Source: Enterobacter cloacae complex sp. ECNIH7
Lineage (GTDB): Bacteria > Pseudomonadota > Gammaproteobacteria > Enterobacterales > Enterobacteriaceae
Direction of reading: 5' to 3'
Assembly: GCF_002208095.1 (NCBI RefSeq)
Contig: NZ_CP017990.1
Coordinates: 2,666,001-2,730,000, forward strand
Length of the DNA stretch: 64,000 bases
Under the pieces are notes generated by a model, which saw nothing but the letters and a program-made list of their open reading frames with translations, did not search any database and was not told the origin of the DNA. The position numbers were made by a program, and so were the translations under genes. Positions within the stretch are counted from its first letter, which is position 1. Each line of letters starts with the position of its first letter. Positions 18,798 to 29,442 of this stretch are shown here, piece after piece.

Positions 18798-18920
18798 ACC
18801 GCGAAAACCTCCTTCAAAAGGGAAGTGAGATTTTACTTAAGTCAAAAAACGCGTTTTTGCCGTGGATCAAGATGTCTTATAATTCAATACGATAAAGGCC
18901 CCTCGCGAGGCCCTTAGCGA

Positions 18921-19154
18921 TCATTTTTGAATCAAATAGCGAATGGTCGGGCCATCCTGCTGGATATCCAGCACCGTGTAGCCGTGGTTTTTCGCATCCA
19001 GCGGAATGTTGTTGATGGACTGCGGACAGTCGCTGACCACTTCCAGAATTTCCCCTTTTTTGAGCTGCGGTAGGGCTTCAAGCGTGGCAACAGCCGGATA
19101 AGGGCAGGGTTCACCGACCATATCCAGACGGTAATCGGGCACGATCTCTTTCAT
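18921..19154 (-). CDS. yedF: YedF, TusA-like sulphurtransferase family
   Basis: The 77-residue protein has the TusA-fold motif YRLDMVGEPCPYPAVATLEA with the reactive Cys in CPxP. TusA-like proteins pass sulphur, or possibly selenium, as a persulphide. The start overlaps the yedE stop by four bases, so the two are coupled and YedF probably accepts what YedE imports. Confidence 0.92.
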   Translation of the reverse strand: MKEIVPDYRLDMVGEPCPYPAVATLEALPQLKKGEILEVVSDCPQSINNIPLDAKNHGYTVLDIQQDGPTIRYLIQK

Positions 19155-20362
19155 GCAGCATTCTCCTGGGTTTCTGTTTTAACACTCGCGCGACGGAAGA
19201 AGCGTTTCTCCTGCGCGACAACCAGTAAAAAAGCGACCAGCAGCAGGGCGTAGGTGACCAGCAGGCCGCCGAGAGGCCCGAAGGTGTTCAACAGGTTTAC
19301 CTTGTCCCAACTCGTGGCAAGCGCCGGAGACAGATCGTCCCAGAAGTAAGCCAGGATCGTCGAGCCGATAACATTTCCCAGGCCCACCCACCAGTAATGC
19401 ACCTGACCTTCAACGGCGCGGTACATCCAGCCGGTTTCACACCCGCCAGCCAGCACGATCCCGAAGCCGAACAGCAGGCCGCCAAGGACCGCGTTAGGAC
19501 CGGCCCACATGATTTTCGGTTCGACGCCGAGCTGAACATAGCTGAAGATACCGATGGCGCTGACCGCCATCCCGGCGATAATCGCCTTTGCCATCATCGT
19601 ACGGCCGGTGATCCACATATCGCGAAACGCGGAGGTAAAGCAGATCTGCGCGCGTTCAATGAGCAGACCAAAACCCACGCCGAACAGCATCGCCAGGCCG
19701 AGTTTGGGCTGATTCATTGCAGTGCAAAGCGCCCAGGCGACCATAGCCAAAAAGACCAGCATACCGAGGCGGAAACGGCGACGCGCCTGGTCTGGCTTCT
19801 GGGTTAACGGAGACGCTGCGCTGACTTTTGTCATTTTCACCGGAATGCGGAACAGCGGTAGCAGGGTGAATTTTGCACCGAAGTAAGAGCCGATGGCCGT
19901 GGCGACAGCAAAGAACCAGGCGTGAAGCGAAAACTGAGGAATCCCCGTAAAGAAAGCGGCCAGGTTACAGCCCATCGCCAGGCGGGCGCCAAACCCGGCA
20001 ATGATACCGCCGACTACCGCCTGCATTATACGAATGCGGCTTTTGGGCATCCGCAACTTAACGTTGTTTGCCCACAGCGCCGCCGCGAAACAGCCGCCGA
20101 ACATGCCGATGATCATCATCCCGTCGATGCGGGTGAGCGGCGTGCCGTCCAGATGAATGAGTTTAAAGTAACCCCACTCTTCGGTATGCACGCCAGCGAG
20201 CTGTAGCAATTGACCACCCCAGCGGGTGAACTCGCCGGTCACGGCCCAGAAGGTGCCGGTGATGCCGAAATAGTAGGTAGAGAGAATGCCTGCCGCGATA
20301 ACGGCCGGAACAGGTGACCAGAACTTAACCAGGTAAGTCTGTTTGAAGGCGTGCCATGACAT
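19151..20362 (-). CDS. yedE: YedE, YeeE/YedE-type sulphur-compound transporter
   Basis: The start at ATG 20362 (MSWHAFKQTYLVKFW) gives 403 residues, close to E. coli YedE. It has about ten membrane segments and two repeated pore motifs with conserved Cys, GARLAMGCNLAAFFTG and VLAGGCETGWMYR. The related TsuA protein imports thiosulphate through such cysteines; for YedE the substrate is uncertain, and selenium metabolism has also been proposed. In E. coli the yedEF pair lies elsewhere, near fliA; here it lies between ompW and trp. Confidence 0.92.
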   Translation of the reverse strand: MSWHAFKQTYLVKFWSPVPAVIAAGILSTYYFGITGTFWAVTGEFTRWGGQLLQLAGVHTEEWGYFKLIHLDGTPLTRIDGMMIIGMFGGCFAAALWANNVKLRMPKSRIRIMQAVVGGIIAGFGARLAMGCNLAAFFTGIPQFSLHAWFFAVATAIGSYFGAKFTLLPLFRIPVKMTKVSAASPLTQKPDQARRRFRLGMLVFLAMVAWALCTAMNQPKLGLAMLFGVGFGLLIERAQICFTSAFRDMWITGRTMMAKAIIAGMAVSAIGIFSYVQLGVEPKIMWAGPNAVLGGLLFGFGIVLAGGCETGWMYRAVEGQVHYWWVGLGNVIGSTILAYFWDDLSPALATSWDKVNLLNTFGPLGGLLVTYALLLVAFLLVVAQEKRFFRRASVKTETQENAA

Positions 20363-20981
20363 GAATAAGCCTCTGAACTCAGAAGGTGTAAGTGAATTTA
20401 ACGGACTGGAATATATATCTTTTTCGTTTGCCTCAAAACCTCTCAAAACCTTTTCTCCAAAATACCGCCTCTTTTTATGACCTCAGTCATTAAACCGTGC
20501 TGCGTTTGGATTCTCGGCACGGCTGCGGAATTCAGAGCAGCAAGAGCCGTTGATATACCTGATGCTCTGACAGAGACTCTGGCTGGAGTGCGGGTGGATC
20601 CCGAATCGGCGTTAACACCAAAAACGCACTCTTATTCAGCTTAACCACCTTACAGATATAAAAACTGCACCTTAAAACGACATGGCTAAGATAATTCCCG
20701 CGATATGAGTCAAATATATACAAAAGGGTTTGCTTGAAAGCAGAGTTTTAACAGTACCGCTGCTCAAAAACGACTTTTTATGTATCTTTTTTTCAGAATA
20801 TCCTCATGCTAATTACCTTTGCTAAATTAGGATATTCGCATATGGACTGTTAGTCTTTGATTTTGTTACTTCCGGTTATTAAACGATATCAGACATAGAA
20901 GCTGGCAATTCTAAAATTTTTTGTGAATGGACGCCTCCGTTCGTATTATGTACGTCGAAGGCCTGGTGAGGAGAGAGTGAT
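20363..20981. other. A+T-rich intergenic region
   Basis: About 620 bases without a supported gene; the small minus-strand frame at 20532-20723 has no ribosome site or recognisable product. It must contain the divergent promoters of yedE and the orphan regulator. GGAGAGAG lies just before the regulator start. Confidence 0.5.
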
Positions 20982-21617
20982 ATGGAAGATGTTGTTTATG
21001 TTATCGATGATGATGATGCATATAGGCTGTTTGTGGTTAAATTGTTAATAGCGAAAGGTTATCAAACTTTTGACTTCAAAAATGCCGAAGAATTTCTCTC
21101 CTGCCCCATAGTTGATCATCCCTCATGCTTAATACTGGAAATTAACACGCCAGACACTAACGGTTTCGAAGTGATAGATGCCCTGAAGGAACGTGGCTGT
21201 ACAATACCGATAATTATCCTGACTATGACCAGCTCAATCCCACTCTGCGTACAAGCGATGAAAGCAGGTGTTCGGGACTTTTTGACTAAGCCAGTCGAAC
21301 CGGAACAATTTATCAATGTCGTGAAAGATGTGCTAATCGAAGCGACTAATAATTTTTTAGAGCAGCAAAGAATATTCGAGCTTTGTAAAAACTATCAGGC
21401 ATTGACACGGCGCGAGAAGCAGACCTTTGAGTTGGCGATTAATGGCCTGCAAAACAAACAAATTGCGTCTGAACTGGGCATATCAGAAATTACCGTGAAG
21501 GTCCATCGACGTCGGGTTATGGATAAAATGCAGGTTCGTACTTTAGCTGATTTGGTCCATGCTGCCGGTACTTTACAAATTGGTAAGTCCCGATGCCCGC
21601 CCCGGAAACGTTATTAA
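20982..21617 (+). CDS. orphan FixJ/NarL-type response regulator with Glu at the phosphorylation site
   Basis: The 211-residue protein has a receiver domain (about 1-120) and a LuxR-type helix-turn-helix (about 143-200: LTRREKQTFELAINGLQNKQ, then IASELGISEITVKVHRRRVM). Acidic residues DDDD (9-12) and Lys103 (FLTKPV) of the receiver are kept. At the phospho-acceptor place the usual LD..MP reads LILEINTPDTNG, so residue 53 is Glu (GAA). Glu can mimic phospho-Asp, suggesting a permanently active or phosphorylation-independent regulator. No histidine kinase is nearby. Base composition is lower in G+C than the trp genes, hinting at transfer. Confidence 0.85.
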   Translation: MEDVVYVIDDDDAYRLFVVKLLIAKGYQTFDFKNAEEFLSCPIVDHPSCLILEINTPDTNGFEVIDALKERGCTIPIIILTMTSSIPLCVQAMKAGVRDFLTKPVEPEQFINVVKDVLIEATNNFLEQQRIFELCKNYQALTRREKQTFELAINGLQNKQIASELGISEITVKVHRRRVMDKMQVRTLADLVHAAGTLQIGKSRCPPRKRY

Positions 21618-21718
21618 TAAAGCATAATTGAGGCATTCATCATTACTGGCCTGTCAATTGCGTTCTTAAATAGCAGCCCGCACGCCAGCAGCATGAAGAG
21701 TGATAACCAGGAAGGGGA

Positions 21719-21743
21719 ACCGTCTGGCAGGAAGCCAGACGGT
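21719..21743 (-). terminator. trp operon terminator hairpin
   Basis: ACCGTCTGGC and its partner GCCAGACGGT pair around a short loop 8 bases after the trpA stop. There is no strong T-run, so rho may also help, as at trp t/t' in E. coli. Confidence 0.65.
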
Positions 21744-21750
21744 AGAGAGG

Positions 21751-22560
21751 TTATGCTTTACGCGTCGCCGCTTTCATTGCGGTCACAAACGCTTTCAGCT
21801 CGGCCAGCATCTGCTCGGGCTTGTCCACGTTCTTTTCGATGATCTTCACAATCGCGGAGCCGGAGATGGCACCAGCCGCCTTCGCGTCAATCGCTGCGGT
21901 GACCTGATCCGGGGATGAAATCCCGAACCCCTGCAGCGGAGGCGCGGCATGGTACTCGGCCAGCTTCTCCACCAGATGATGCAGCGGCAGGGCGGCTTTA
22001 TTCTCGGCACCGGTCACGCCCGCGCGGGAGAGCAGGTAGGTATACCCGCGTCCGTAAGAGGCAATCTGGCGCAGCAGTTCGTCATCGGCGTTCGGCGGGC
22101 AGATGAAAATCGGGGCGACGTTATGGCGCATCGCTGCCTGACGGAATGGCGCAGACTCCTCAACCGGCACGTCTGCCACCAGAACGGAGTCGACGCCCAC
22201 GCGCGCGCACTCGGCATAGAACTCATCAATACCGCGGTTAAAGACCAGGTTGGCGTACATCAGCAGGCCGATCGGAATGGTCGGGTGCTTCTGGCGAATC
22301 GCCGCCAGCATCTCGAAGCACTGGGTTGGCGTCACACCGGAGGCGAATGCGCGCAGCGTCGCATTCTGGATGGTCGGGCCATCCGCCAGCGGATCGGAGA
22401 ACGGAATACCCAGCTCCAGCGCGTCGGCCCCGGCTTCAATCAGGGTGTCGATAATCTTCAGCGACTGTTCCGGGCCCGGATCGCCCAGGGTGACGAAGGG
22501 AACGAACGCGCCTTCCTGGCGCGATTTCAGCTCTGCAAATACGTTATCGTAGCGTTCCAT
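21751..22560 (-). CDS. trpA: tryptophan synthase alpha chain
   Basis: This 269-residue TIM barrel carries the catalytic Glu49 and Asp60 in [19 protein letters not shown]. It cleaves indole-3-glycerol phosphate to indole and glyceraldehyde phosphate and passes indole to TrpB by a tunnel. The ATG overlaps the trpB stop (TGATG), giving coupled translation in the correct ratio. Confidence 0.98.
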   Translation of the reverse strand: MERYDNVFAELKSRQEGAFVPFVTLGDPGPEQSLKIIDTLIEAGADALELGIPFSDPLADGPTIQNATLRAFASGVTPTQCFEMLAAIRQKHPTIPIGLLMYANLVFNRGIDEFYAECARVGVDSVLVADVPVEESAPFRQAAMRHNVAPIFICPPNADDELLRQIASYGRGYTYLLSRAGVTGAENKAALPLHHLVEKLAEYHAAPPLQGFGISSPDQVTAAIDAKAAGAISGSAIVKIIEKNVDKPEQMLAELKAFVTAMKAATRKA

Positions 22561-23753
22561 CAGATTTCCCCTCGTGCTTTCAGAATATCGTGAACGGTGA
22601 AGATATCTTTGTCACCGCGTCCGGAAAGGTTCACCACCAGCAGCTGCTCTTTTTCCGGGTTTTCTTTCATCATTTTCAGCGCGTGCGCCAGCGCGTGCGA
22701 AGACTCCAGCGCCGGGATGATCCCTTCGCTGCGGCACAGCGTTTTAAAGGCTTCCAGCGCTTCGTCATCGGTAATGGAGACATAGTCCGCGCGGCCGGTG
22801 CTGTTCAGATACGCATGCTGCGGCCCGACGGACGGGAAGTCGAGGCCGGCAGAAATAGAGTAAGACTCTTCAATCTGACCCTCATCGGTTTGCATCATCG
22901 GGGATTTCATCCCGAAGTAGATCCCCACGCGGCCATGCTTCAGCGGCGCGCCGTGTTCACCCGATTCAATGCCGTGACCGGCAGGCTCTACGCCAATCAG
23001 GCCCACGCTGGTGTCGTCGATAAAGTCTGCGAACATACCGATGGCGTTGGAGCCGCCGCCGACGCAGGCGATCACCGCATCCGGCAGGCGACCCTCTTTT
23101 TCGAGGATCTGCGCTTTGGTCTCTTCACCGATCATGCGCTGGAATTCGCGCACGATAGTCGGGAACGGGTGCGGGCCCGCCGCGGTACCGAGCATATAGT
23201 GTGCGGTTTCATAGCTGCCAGACCAGTCGCGCAGCGCTTCGTTACAGGCGTCTTTCAACGTCGCGGAGCCGCTGTGCACCGGGATCACTTCTGCTCCCAT
23301 CAGACGCATACGAAAGACGTTCGGAGACTGACGCTCAACGTCTTTCGCTCCCATATAGATGCGGCATTTCAGGCCGAGCAGTGCGCTGGCAAGCGCAGAG
23401 GCCACGCCGTGCTGACCCGCACCGGTTTCGGCGATGATTTCGGTTTTGCCCATACGCTTCGCAAGCAGCGCCTGACCCAGCACCTGGTTAGTTTTATGCG
23501 CGCCGCCGTGCAGCAGGTCTTCACGCTTCAGATACAGCGTGGTTTTGGTGCCTTCCGTCAGGTTGCGGCATTTGGTCAGCGCGGTCGGACGACCGGCGTA
23601 ATTTTTCAGCAGGTCGGTAAATTCAGCCTGAAACGCCGGGTCTTTCTGCGCGCTGACAAACGCTTCTTCCAGCTGGCGCAGCGCGGGCATCAGGATTTGC
23701 GGGACGTACATCCCGCCGAACTCACCAAAATACGGGTTAAGTAATGTCGTCAT
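22560..23753 (-). CDS. trpB: tryptophan synthase beta chain
   Basis: Start ATG 23753 ([20 protein letters not shown]) gives 397 residues, the family length. The PLP Lys lies in [15 protein letters not shown] (about residue 87), with the phosphate loop [12 protein letters not shown]. It condenses indole with serine to make tryptophan. Confidence 0.98.
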   Translation of the reverse strand: MTTLLNPYFGEFGGMYVPQILMPALRQLEEAFVSAQKDPAFQAEFTDLLKNYAGRPTALTKCRNLTEGTKTTLYLKREDLLHGGAHKTNQVLGQALLAKRMGKTEIIAETGAGQHGVASALASALLGLKCRIYMGAKDVERQSPNVFRMRLMGAEVIPVHSGSATLKDACNEALRDWSGSYETAHYMLGTAAGPHPFPTIVREFQRMIGEETKAQILEKEGRLPDAVIACVGGGSNAIGMFADFIDDTSVGLIGVEPAGHGIESGEHGAPLKHGRVGIYFGMKSPMMQTDEGQIEESYSISAGLDFPSVGPQHAYLNSTGRADYVSITDDEALEAFKTLCRSEGIIPALESSHALAHALKMMKENPEKEQLLVVNLSGRGDKDIFTVHDILKARGEI

Positions 23754-23763
23754 CTTCTCTTCC

Positions 23764-25122
23764 TTAATATGCACGCAGAGTTTTAAAAACCGAGGCCAGC
23801 TTGCTGGCATCTTTGATACCCGGCTGGGACTCTACGCCTGAATTGAAATCGAGGCCTGCGCAGCCGGTTTTAGCGGCTTCTACGCAGTTATCCGGGCCTA
23901 ATCCACCCGCCAGCAGAACGTTGTCCAGCTTTGCGCCGTTCAGCAGCGACCAGTCAAAACGCTGGCCGGTACCGCCCTGGCCGTTATCGAGGACGTATTT
24001 ATCCACGTGGTTCAGGTTACGCGAGGGCAACGTATCGCCAACGCTTTGCGCTTTCCAGATCTGCACCTGTGGTGCCAGCGCGGCGCGCAGGGCGTCGATA
24101 TAGATCTGGTCTTCATCGCCGTGGAGTTGCACCGCGCTCAGGGATAACGCGTCGGCTTTTGCCGCAACGTCTGCAATATCTGCATTGCGGAAAACGCCCA
24201 CGTAGCTGAGCGGAGCCGCTGCGATGACCTTACGCGCCTGCTCTACGCTGACCGCGCGAGGAGAGGAATCCACAAAGATCAGCCCGCCATAAATCGCCCC
24301 GGCTTCATACGCGGCCTGAGCATCCTGTTCGCGGGTTAAGCCGCAGACTTTGTTTTCACCCAGCAGCACGCGACGCACAGCCGCATTGAGATCGTCATGT
24401 TCCATCATGGCGGAGCCAATCAGGAAACCGTTGGCGAAGTGGCTCAGCTCGCGCACCTGGGCGTAGCTGTTAATGCCGGATTCGCTGATCACCGTGACGC
24501 CAGACCCCAGACGCGGCGCCAGCTGACGCGTACGGTTAAGGTCAATGGACAGGTCGCGCAGATCGCGGTTGTTAATGCCGACCACTTTGGCTTCCAGCGC
24601 AATCGCGCGCTCCAGCTCCTCTTCGTTGCTCACTTCGGTCAGCACGCCCATATTCAGGCTGTGCGCCACGGCGGAAAGCTGGCGATACTGCTCATCGTCG
24701 AGCACCGAGAGCATCAGCAGGCAGGCGTCGGCCTGGTAAAAACGTGCCAGCCAGATCTGATACGGGTCGATAATAAAGTCTTTGCACAGGATCGGCTGCG
24801 GCGCGATGCCGCTGACGATGGGCAGAAAATCGAAGCTGCCCTGAAAATATTTCTCATCCGTCAGCACGGAGATGGCTGAAGCATGATGCTTATAAATGCC
24901 GGCAATACGTGCCGGGTCGAAATCGTCACGAATAACGCCTTTGGAGGGGGACGCTTTTTTGCACTCAAGAATAAACGCGGTGCGCGTACCCCGCAGGGCG
25001 TCATAGAAACGACGGCTGCTCGGGACGACGTCATTCTGGAAACTGGCAAGCGGCTGCTGTTGCTTGCGGGCTTCCACCCAGATGGCCTTATCGGCAACGA
25101 TTTTCGCTAAAACGGTCTGCAT
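23764..25122 (-). CDS. trpC: bifunctional indole-3-glycerol phosphate synthase / phosphoribosylanthranilate isomerase
   Basis: The 452-residue fusion has an N-terminal IGPS barrel (about 1-255; [24 protein letters not shown]) and a C-terminal PRAI barrel (about 256-452; [29 protein letters not shown]). It performs the two steps between phosphoribosylanthranilate and indole-glycerol phosphate. The TrpC-TrpF fusion is usual for enterobacteria. Confidence 0.98.
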   Translation of the reverse strand: MQTVLAKIVADKAIWVEARKQQQPLASFQNDVVPSSRRFYDALRGTRTAFILECKKASPSKGVIRDDFDPARIAGIYKHHASAISVLTDEKYFQGSFDFLPIVSGIAPQPILCKDFIIDPYQIWLARFYQADACLLMLSVLDDEQYRQLSAVAHSLNMGVLTEVSNEEELERAIALEAKVVGINNRDLRDLSIDLNRTRQLAPRLGSGVTVISESGINSYAQVRELSHFANGFLIGSAMMEHDDLNAAVRRVLLGENKVCGLTREQDAQAAYEAGAIYGGLIFVDSSPRAVSVEQARKVIAAAPLSYVGVFRNADIADVAAKADALSLSAVQLHGDEDQIYIDALRAALAPQVQIWKAQSVGDTLPSRNLNHVDKYVLDNGQGGTGQRFDWSLLNGAKLDNVLLAGGLGPDNCVEAAKTGCAGLDFNSGVESQPGIKDASKLASVFKTLRAY

Positions 25123-25125
25123 TCT

Positions 25126-26721
25126 TTACCCTCTTGCCGCAAGTGCGGTAACGCGATCGTAAGCTGCACCGGAGCGCAGTACATCCAGAACTTTTTGAAC
25201 GTTGGCTTTCAGGTCTTCGTCACCGTGCAAACGCATCAGCATGGCGACGTTGGCAGCAACGGCGGCCTCATGGGCGACCTCTCCTTTACCTTGTAATAAG
25301 CGCGTCAGAATGTCACGGTTTTCTTCCGGCGTACCGCCAGCCAGCGCTTCCTGATGGTATGGCGCAAGGCCGAAGTCGGCAGCCTCCAGCTGATAGCTCA
25401 GGATTTCACCGTCGCGCAGTTCGGCCACCAGCGTTGGCGCATGAAGAGAAACCTCATCCATACCGCCGCTGTGCACCACGGCGGCACGCTGATAACCCAG
25501 CACGCGCAGCGTCTCGGCAATCGGCAGAACCAGTTCCGGGCTGTAAACGCCAATCAGCGCCAGCGGCGGGTGGGCCGGGTTGATCAGCGGGCCGAGCACG
25601 TTAAACAGCGTGCGGGTTTTAAGCTGCTGACGAACCGGCATCGCGTGGCGGAAACCGGTGTGATACTTCGGCGCAAACAGGAAGCAGACGCCCAGGTCAT
25701 CCAGCGCTTCACGGGAACGCTCGGCGTTCATATCGAGGTTAATACCGAATGCGGCGAGCAGATCGGAAGAACCTGACCGGCTGGACACGCTGCGGTTGCC
25801 GTGCTTCGCGACCTTCAAACCACACGCCGCCGCCACGAAGGCGCTGGCGGTGGAGATATTGATGCTGTTACTGCCGTCACCGCCGGTACCGACAATATCC
25901 GCAAACTGATAGTCCGGGCGCGGGAACGGGGCGGCATTTTCCAGCAGTGCCGTGGCGGCACCGGCGATCTCCTGCGGGCTTTCGCCGCGCACCTTCATGC
26001 TCACCAGCGCGGCTGCCAGCTGCTCAGGCTTCAGCTCACCGCGAACCACGGCGGAGAAGAGCTGATGGCTCTCCTGCTGGCTCAGGGTCTGCGCCTGGTA
26101 CAGTTTTTCCAGAATCGGCTGCAGGGTGTTGGTCTGCTCCAGCTTCTGTAACGCCCAGTCGAGCGTCTGCTCCAGCAGGCGGGCGCCGTGGGAGGTCAGG
26201 ATCGATTCCGGGTGGAACTGCAGGCCGCAGACGCGGTCCGCATCGTGGCGCACCGCCATCACCATGCCTTCAAACGAGGCGTTGATCGTCAGCCCGGCGG
26301 GAATATTGCTGCCAACCAGCGAATGATAGCGCGCGACCGGGAGCGGGTTCGGCAGCCCGGCAAACATCGCCTGGCCGTCATGTTCAATGCTGGACGCTTT
26401 ACCGTGCAGGATCTCACCCGCCTGGCCAACGTAGCCGCCGTAGGCTTCAACAATCGCCTGATGGCCAAGGCAGATGCCGACGATCGGCAGTTTCCCGCGC
26501 ATGCGGGTCAGCAGCTCTGGCATACAGCCCGCTTCGCTCGGCGCGCCTGGCCCCGGGGAGAGCATCAGCACCGGGTTTTGCATGGTGGCCAGACGGTCAA
26601 TCAGGGTCTGCGCCGGAACGTGGTTGCGGTAGATAACGACGTTGTGGCCATTCGCACGCAGCTGATCTGCCAGGTTATAGGTAAAGGAGTCGATATTATC
26701 GAGCAGCAGAATGTCAGCCAT
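25126..26721 (-). CDS. trpD: bifunctional anthranilate synthase glutaminase / anthranilate phosphoribosyltransferase
   Basis: The 531-residue fusion has a glutamine amidotransferase domain (TrpG, residues 1-195; [10 protein letters not shown], catalytic Cys in GICLGHQA, His-Glu in LQFHPESI) followed by TrpD (about 200-531; [18 protein letters not shown]). It supplies ammonia to TrpE and then attaches phosphoribose to anthranilate. Its ATG overlaps the trpE stop. Confidence 0.98.
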   Translation of the reverse strand: MADILLLDNIDSFTYNLADQLRANGHNVVIYRNHVPAQTLIDRLATMQNPVLMLSPGPGAPSEAGCMPELLTRMRGKLPIVGICLGHQAIVEAYGGYVGQAGEILHGKASSIEHDGQAMFAGLPNPLPVARYHSLVGSNIPAGLTINASFEGMVMAVRHDADRVCGLQFHPESILTSHGARLLEQTLDWALQKLEQTNTLQPILEKLYQAQTLSQQESHQLFSAVVRGELKPEQLAAALVSMKVRGESPQEIAGAATALLENAAPFPRPDYQFADIVGTGGDGSNSINISTASAFVAAACGLKVAKHGNRSVSSRSGSSDLLAAFGINLDMNAERSREALDDLGVCFLFAPKYHTGFRHAMPVRQQLKTRTLFNVLGPLINPAHPPLALIGVYSPELVLPIAETLRVLGYQRAAVVHSGGMDEVSLHAPTLVAELRDGEILSYQLEAADFGLAPYHQEALAGGTPEENRDILTRLLQGKGEVAHEAAVAANVAMLMRLHGDEDLKANVQKVLDVLRSGAAYDRVTALAARG

Positions 26722-28283
26722 CAGAAAATCTCCTGTGCATGGTGTGCGGTAGCAATGGCGCGAAGGACCGCACGGGCTTTACTGCGCGTTTCGTCAGCTT
26801 CAGACTGCGGAACAGAATCAAGAACAATCCCGGCACCCGCCTGAACGGTGGCGATACCGTCTTCAACGTAGGCAGAGCGGATTACGATGCAGGTGTCGAG
26901 GTCACCGTGGGCGGTGAAGTAGCCCACCGCGCCGCCGTAGCTGCCGCGACGGCGTCCTTCGGCGGCAGCAATCAGCTGCATGGCGCGTACTTTCGGCGCG
27001 CCGCTGAGGGTGCCCATGTTCATGCAGGCGCGGTAGGCGTGCAGCACGTCGAGATCGTGGCGCAGCTCGCCGACCACGCGGGAGACCAGGTGCATCACGA
27101 ACGAATAGCGGTCGACTTTGGTCAGGTCCGCCACGTAGCGGCTGCCGGGAGTACAAATGCGTGCCAGATCGTTACGCGCCAGGTCAACCAGCATCAGGTG
27201 CTCGGAGAGTTCTTTGTGGTCGGTGCGCATCTCCAGTTCGATGCGGCTGTCCAGATCGCGGTCCAGCGAGCCATCGGCGCGGCGTCCGCGCGGACGGGTA
27301 CCGGCAATCGGGTAGATCTCAATCTGACGGCTGGTGGCGTCGTATTTCAGCGAGCTTTCCGGCGAGGCGCCGAACAGCGTGAATTCGTTGTCCTGCATGA
27401 AGAACATGTACGGGCTTGGGTTACTCTTTTTCAGCACGTCGTAGGCTGCGAGCGGCGACGGGCAGGGCAGCGAGAAGCGACGGGACGGCACGACCTGGAA
27501 AATTTCCCCGGCGCGAATCGCTTTTTGCATCTGGCGAACCACGGCGCCGTACTGATCGTCAGTCTGGTTAACGTCGCAGGTCATTTTCTCCACGCGCTGC
27601 ACCGGCAGCGCGGGTGGTGCTTCCGTCATCTGCTGCTGCAGCTGAGCGATGCGGTGCTCAAGACGGTTTTTCTCAGCGGCAGAGGGCGTGAACAGGCTTG
27701 CCTGGATGCGGGTGTATTGCTTCTGGTGGTCGATCACCAGCAGCGTTTCAGCCAGATAGAAGCAATAATCCGGGCAGCGATTGCCCTGCTCGGTTTCCGG
27801 CAAATCTTCAAAACCGGCAACCAGGTCGTAAGCAAACAGCCCGCCGAAGAACATCGCCTCACGCTCGTCTTCCGGCACGGTGACCAGATTCTGCAGCAGG
27901 CGGAAGGCATCGAAAACGGACAGGGAGCAGAGGCGCGCGTCTTCGTCCAGCAGCTGGCTCACCGGCGGGAAATGCAGAATGCGCATTTCTGGATGACGTT
28001 CATTTTCAATGCCCGACGGCAGGGCGGCATCCAGCAGCGGCAGCAGCGATGCGCCATTGTCTGATAATGCCTTGATGGTGACGGTGTCACCTAAAGCGGT
28101 AATGCGCAGCGCGCTGTCGACCAGCAGCAGGCTCTTGAGATCGTCCTTGCTGTCGATATCCGCCGATTCCAGCAGCAGCGTTGCCGGACGTGCCCCGCAC
28201 ACCTGATGAAACAGCGCGGTCGGGTTGTGGCGATAGGCCGCCTCGCAGGTCAGCAGTTCGAGATGAGGTTTGGCTGTTTGCAT
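26721..28283 (-). CDS. trpE: anthranilate synthase component I
   Basis: The 520-residue protein carries the chorismate-enzyme signature regions [23 protein letters not shown] (start), [29 protein letters not shown] and [17 protein letters not shown]. The feedback-inhibition LLLESAD segment near residue 40 binds tryptophan. With the TrpG domain it turns chorismate and glutamine into anthranilate. It is the first structural gene after the leader. Confidence 0.98.
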   Translation of the reverse strand: MQTAKPHLELLTCEAAYRHNPTALFHQVCGARPATLLLESADIDSKDDLKSLLLVDSALRITALGDTVTIKALSDNGASLLPLLDAALPSGIENERHPEMRILHFPPVSQLLDEDARLCSLSVFDAFRLLQNLVTVPEDEREAMFFGGLFAYDLVAGFEDLPETEQGNRCPDYCFYLAETLLVIDHQKQYTRIQASLFTPSAAEKNRLEHRIAQLQQQMTEAPPALPVQRVEKMTCDVNQTDDQYGAVVRQMQKAIRAGEIFQVVPSRRFSLPCPSPLAAYDVLKKSNPSPYMFFMQDNEFTLFGASPESSLKYDATSRQIEIYPIAGTRPRGRRADGSLDRDLDSRIELEMRTDHKELSEHLMLVDLARNDLARICTPGSRYVADLTKVDRYSFVMHLVSRVVGELRHDLDVLHAYRACMNMGTLSGAPKVRAMQLIAAAEGRRRGSYGGAVGYFTAHGDLDTCIVIRSAYVEDGIATVQAGAGIVLDSVPQSEADETRSKARAVLRAIATAHHAQEIF

Positions 28284-28304
28284 GTTGTTGTTCTCATATT
28301 TTGT

Positions 28305-28332
28305 TCAAAAAAAAGCCCGCTGGGTAGCGGGC
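28305..28332 (-). terminator. trp attenuator
   Basis: On the minus strand GCCCGC and GCGGGC pair around TACCCA and are followed by eight T, 22 bases before trpE. This is the 3:4 terminator of the trp leader. Confidence 0.92.
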
Positions 28333-28376
28333 GGGTATCTGTTTGCATTTCGCAGACGCGTGACACTGCCCGAAGA

Positions 28377-28421
28377 TCAGGAAGTGCGCCACCAGCCGTG
28401 AAGAGCGAAATGTGCTGTCAT
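28377..28421 (-). CDS. trpL: trp operon leader peptide
   Basis: The minus strand encodes the 14-residue peptide MTAHFALHGWWRTS with the two adjacent Trp codons that make ribosomes stall when charged tRNA-Trp is scarce. The N-terminal half differs from the E. coli leader ([14 protein letters not shown]), while the GWWRTS end is the same. Confidence 0.93.
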   Translation of the reverse strand: MTAHFALHGWWRTS

Positions 28422-28452
28422 TTTCAGATACCTTTCTCGTGTGAACTTGCGT

Positions 28453-28484
28453 ACTAGTTAACTAGTTCGATGGCAAGTTGTCAA
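28453..28484 (-). promoter_or_regulatory. trp promoter and TrpR operator
   Basis: Read on the minus strand: -35 TTGACA (28479-28484), a 17-bp spacer, -10 TTAACT (28456-28461). The palindrome ACTAGTTAACTAGT (28453-28466) covers the -10 and matches the E. coli TrpR operator. Confidence 0.95.
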
Positions 28485-28560
28485 CCCTTGATTTCAGAAT
28501 TTCGCGTTAAGTCGGTATCATGGTGCTTTCGGATGTCTCCAACCTGTTATGGGAAGTGCT

Positions 28561-29442
28561 TTGAGCGATACCACCTACGCCATTATTTATGATTTACACA
28601 GCCATACTCAGGCCTCTGACGGCCTGCTGACACCCGAAGCCCTGGTTCATCGCGCCGTTGAAATGCGCGTCGGCACGCTGGCGATAACCGATCACGATAC
28701 CACTGATGCCATTCCGGCGGCGCGCGCAGAGATTGCCCGCAGCGGGCTGGCGCTGAATCTGGTGTCCGGCGTCGAGATCTCGACCGTCTGGGAAAACCAT
28801 GAGATTCATATTGTTGGCCTGAACATCGATATAGACCATCCGGCACTTACGGCATTTTTGCAAGAACAAAAAACGCGCCGCAATCAGCGCGCAGAGATGA
28901 TCGGCGAGCGTCTGGAAAAGGCGCATATTCCGGGCGCGCTGGAAGGCGCGCAAAAGATGGCGAACGGCGGGGCGGTCACCCGCGGTCATTTCGCCCGTTT
29001 TCTGGTCGACGCGGGCAAAGCGACGAACATGGCGGACGTCTTTAAAAAGTATCTGGCACGCGGTAAAACCGGATACGTTCCGCCACAGTGGTGTACAATA
29101 AAACAAGCTATTGATGTGATTCATCATTCTGGCGGTAAGGCCGTGCTGGCCCATCCTGGGCGGTATAATCTTTCTGCTAAATGGCTGAAAAGGCTGCTGG
29201 CACACTTTGCCGAATGCGGTGGCGAGGCGATGGAAGTCGCCCAGTGTCAGCAGGCGCCCAACGAGCGCGCGCAGCTCGCGACCTATGCCCGCCAGTTCGG
29301 CCTGCTTGGGTCACAGGGCTCTGATTTCCATCAGCCCTGCGCGTGGATCGAACTGGGGCGCAAGCTCTGGTTGCCCGCTGGCGTTGAGCCGGTCTGGCAG
29401 CTCTGGGAACAGCCGCAGCAAATTGAAGAGAGGGAAGTATGA
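28561..29442 (+). CDS. rnm: TrpH/RNase AM, PHP-domain 5'-3' exonuclease
   Basis: This PHP-domain protein has metal-binding motifs DLHSHTQASDG, ITDHDTTDA, HPGRYN and GSDFHQP. The E. coli counterpart (YciV, TrpH, renamed Rnm) trims 5' ends of rRNA and small RNAs and degrades 3',5'-bis-phosphates. I prefer TTG at 28561, which follows GGGAAG and matches the start of E. coli TrpH (SDT.YA.IYDLHSH); an in-frame ATG at 28549 is the alternative. It is divergent from trp and overlaps yciO by four bases. Confidence 0.93.
   Translation: MSDTTYAIIYDLHSHTQASDGLLTPEALVHRAVEMRVGTLAITDHDTTDAIPAARAEIARSGLALNLVSGVEISTVWENHEIHIVGLNIDIDHPALTAFLQEQKTRRNQRAEMIGERLEKAHIPGALEGAQKMANGGAVTRGHFARFLVDAGKATNMADVFKKYLARGKTGYVPPQWCTIKQAIDVIHHSGGKAVLAHPGRYNLSAKWLKRLLAHFAECGGEAMEVAQCQQAPNERAQLATYARQFGLLGSQGSDFHQPCAWIELGRKLWLPAGVEPVWQLWEQPQQIEEREV

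Noticed and set aside
20532..20723. 63-codon frame in the yedE upstream gap
   Set aside because: There is no ribosome site, no family and unusual composition; the region is better seen as regulatory.
22590..23744. 384-codon open frame opposite trpB
   Set aside because: It is the antisense of a highly conserved gene with G+C-rich third positions; it has no family resemblance and no ribosome site.
26739..28064. 441-codon open frame opposite trpE
   Set aside because: It is an antisense shadow produced by codon bias of trpE.
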